Shown here: positions 62,758-64,000 of the stretch, piece after piece
How the letters are laid out: each line of letters starts with the position of its first letter
Numbering within the stretch: the first letter of the stretch is position 1
NCBI GenBank assembly: GCA_003212515.1
Contig: QCPL01000001.1
Span: 1-64,000 of the forward strand
DNA from: Prochlorococcus sp. AG-436-M02
GTDB taxonomy: Bacteria > Cyanobacteriota > Cyanobacteriia > PCC-6307 > Cyanobiaceae
Reading direction: 5' to 3'
DNA: 64,000 nt
Position numbers and translations under genes: made by a program
Notes under the pieces: generated by a model
Database searches by the model: none
The model's input: only the letters and a program-made list of their open reading frames with translations
Told to the model about the DNA's origin: nothing

Positions 62758-64000
62758 GAGCTGCTAAACAAGCACGCCTTGTGATAGCCATCATTGTGAG
62801 AGTGGGACTCTGCCATGCGGAGGTAGGCCAGCATGCACCATCAACAACTTTGACATTTTTACATCTCCATAAGCTATTCCATTTATCTAACACACTGTTT
62901 TCTTCACTAGTTCCCATTGGAGCTCCACCTACTTCGTGTATGTAATACCCAGGAGGCGGCGGACCTAATTGAAGAGCTATCGATTGCTTTGAGATTTGTT
63001 TAAAAAATGGTGCTTTTATTAACTCCTGAAGCGGTCTCATCTCTGCGCCTGATATCGAAATACATTTTTCAATTGTCTTGTTCATATGCGAAACCATTTT
63101 CAATTCATTTTCATGCCATTTGCAATTTATATGAGGAATAGGTATCCCCCATTTATCAACTTTTTTTGAAAGGGTAACTTTGTTATCTGAATAAGGTAAT
63201 ACTTCTCCATGACCTATTAGAAATCCTGTTTTAGTATTTGGTTTGCTTTTAAAGAAAGCTGGCGGCTCGAAACGATCAATTGCACCCCATATTCCATAAC
63301 CTCTAATAAAATCTATTTCAATATCTGAATCTAATTTTGTACCAAAGGGTATGAAAAAGCTTCCCGCTCCAGTTAGTTCATGCTTATTATGATTTGCCCT
63401 AATACTTTCATTATGAATAGAAAAGAAACGACATGTAGAGATATGATCCATTAAACACGTTCCTAATTTACCTGATGGGTCGATCAGCCCATTTCCTTGA
63501 TACTCTCTCGATGAATTTAATAATATTTTTAAACTTTGTATTGTCGATGCGGCTAGAAAAATTAATTTACAATCTATTTTTTTTCTCTCATTTTTTAATC
63601 TATCAATAACTATTAAACCATTTGCTTGATTGCTGATCTTATTTATTATGATTCTCTCAACTATGTGATCTGTAAGAATTTGAACTTTATCAGTTTTAAG
63701 AGCCTCTTTTAAGCTACTACCTATACTACTTGATGGAGGCCATGGCCCATCTCTTTTTGCATCATGTGGACCAAAACCTCTAGAGTGAATTACAGGATAA
63801 TTGAGCTTATCAATTAAGTTTTTTACAAATATATCCTCAGTACTAGTAAAAGGTAAACTATCTAAATAATTCCCATTTGGCAATTGATCTAGATTGTCTT
63901 TATTGCCATGTACTCTTAAGAATTTTTCAATATAACTATAATAATTTTCTAGGTCTAAATAATTTATAGGCCATTCGGGCCCATAACCATCGATGGAGGC
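62738..64000 (-). CDS. GMC-family oxidoreductase (5' end beyond window)
   Basis: A partial gene; the reading frame stays open to base 64000, so the N-terminal FAD-binding motif is outside. The upstream residues read ASIDGYGPEWPINYLDLENY then YSYIEKFLRVHGNKD, a typical GMC stretch. Visible parts are KLIFLAASTIQSLKILLNSS (AAST/AGA-like motif), LGTCLMDHISTCRFF (conserved DH), HEVGGAPMGTSEENSVLDKW (catalytic His) and VKVVDGACWPTSAWQSPTLT, the C-terminal GMC signature. It likely oxidises a sugar, sterol or alcohol, with FAD. Confidence 0.9.
   Translation of the reverse strand, partial: ASIDGYGPEWPINYLDLENYYSYIEKFLRVHGNKDNLDQLPNGNYLDSLPFTSTEDIFVKNLIDKLNYPVIHSRGFGPHDAKRDGPWPPSSSIGSSLKEALKTDKVQILTDHIVERIIINKISNQANGLIVIDRLKNERKKIDCKLIFLAASTIQSLKILLNSSREYQGNGLIDPSGKLGTCLMDHISTCRFFSIHNESIRANHNKHELTGAGSFFIPFGTKLDSDIEIDFIRGYGIWGAIDRFEPPAFFKSKPNTKTGFLIGHGEVLPYSDNKVTLSKKVDKWGIPIPHINCKWHENELKMVSHMNKTIEKCISISGAEMRPLQELIKAPFFKQISKQSIALQLGPPPPGYYIHEVGGAPMGTSEENSVLDKWNSLWRCKNVKVVDGACWPTSAWQSPTLTMMAITRRACLAALKNQPN

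Overview
The window is an AT-rich, gene-dense cyanobacterial chromosome segment. It most resembles a low-light-adapted Prochlorococcus. Diagnostic content: a Pcb-type chlorophyll-binding antenna protein (38328-39383), Psb28, Gun4, a PAM68-like photosystem assembly factor, lycopene beta-cyclase, a DUF1816 protein, many small single-span membrane proteins, very short intergenic gaps and frequent TTG/GTG starts. The strain cannot be fixed from sequence alone. No phage, insertion sequence, CRISPR array or rRNA operon was seen; one tRNA gene (tRNA-Pro, anticodon GGG) is present.

Layout. 1-5 kb: small secreted or membrane proteins, tRNA-Pro, msrA and a half-size ABC exporter. 5-16 kb: trpD, carA, a STAS anti-anti-sigma factor, mini-RNase III, an RlmB-type rRNA methyltransferase with a long basic tail, gatA and dnaE on the plus strand; pam68, rpsO and ruvA converge on dnaE. 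16-23 kb: a glycine-zipper exported protein, a DMT permease, dnaG, a predicted zincin and an SOS cassette umuD-umuC behind rlmH. 23-29 kb: ksgA-ispE-DUF3082, a 31-residue membrane peptide, pdhB and secD-secF. 29-38 kb: AI-2E permease, psb28, tRNA 2-selenouridine synthase, gun4, an RsbW-like kinase, DUF1350, a DnaQ-like exonuclease, hisS and several small unknowns. 38-48 kb: pcb with a clear terminator, a GltS-like symporter, a GST, a GIY-YIG-like membrane protein, crtL-b with an overlapping short-chain dehydrogenase, a POR-like dehydrogenase, MscS and an isochorismatase. 48-54 kb: fur, an ArsS-like radical SAM enzyme, then a glucosylglycerol-phosphatase-like gene divergent from a GpsA-like Rossmann protein and an APH-fold kinase, a possible compatible-solute module. 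54-64 kb: metY-metA-alkB, an Ala-rich small protein, a SulP/BicA-type anion transporter, an FAD oxidase, CbiX with a Cys/His-rich tail, DUF2811 and a GMC oxidoreductase cut by the window end.

The most notable observations are: (1) a nine-cytosine run that puts the conserved C-terminus of MetA out of frame, next to its pathway partner metY; (2) a LexA-type operator at the umuD start nested in the centre of a roughly 50-bp dyad; (3) the divergent phosphatase / G3P-dehydrogenase-like / kinase group; (4) several very short membrane-protein genes that standard calling would miss. Most of the window is ordinary core genome.
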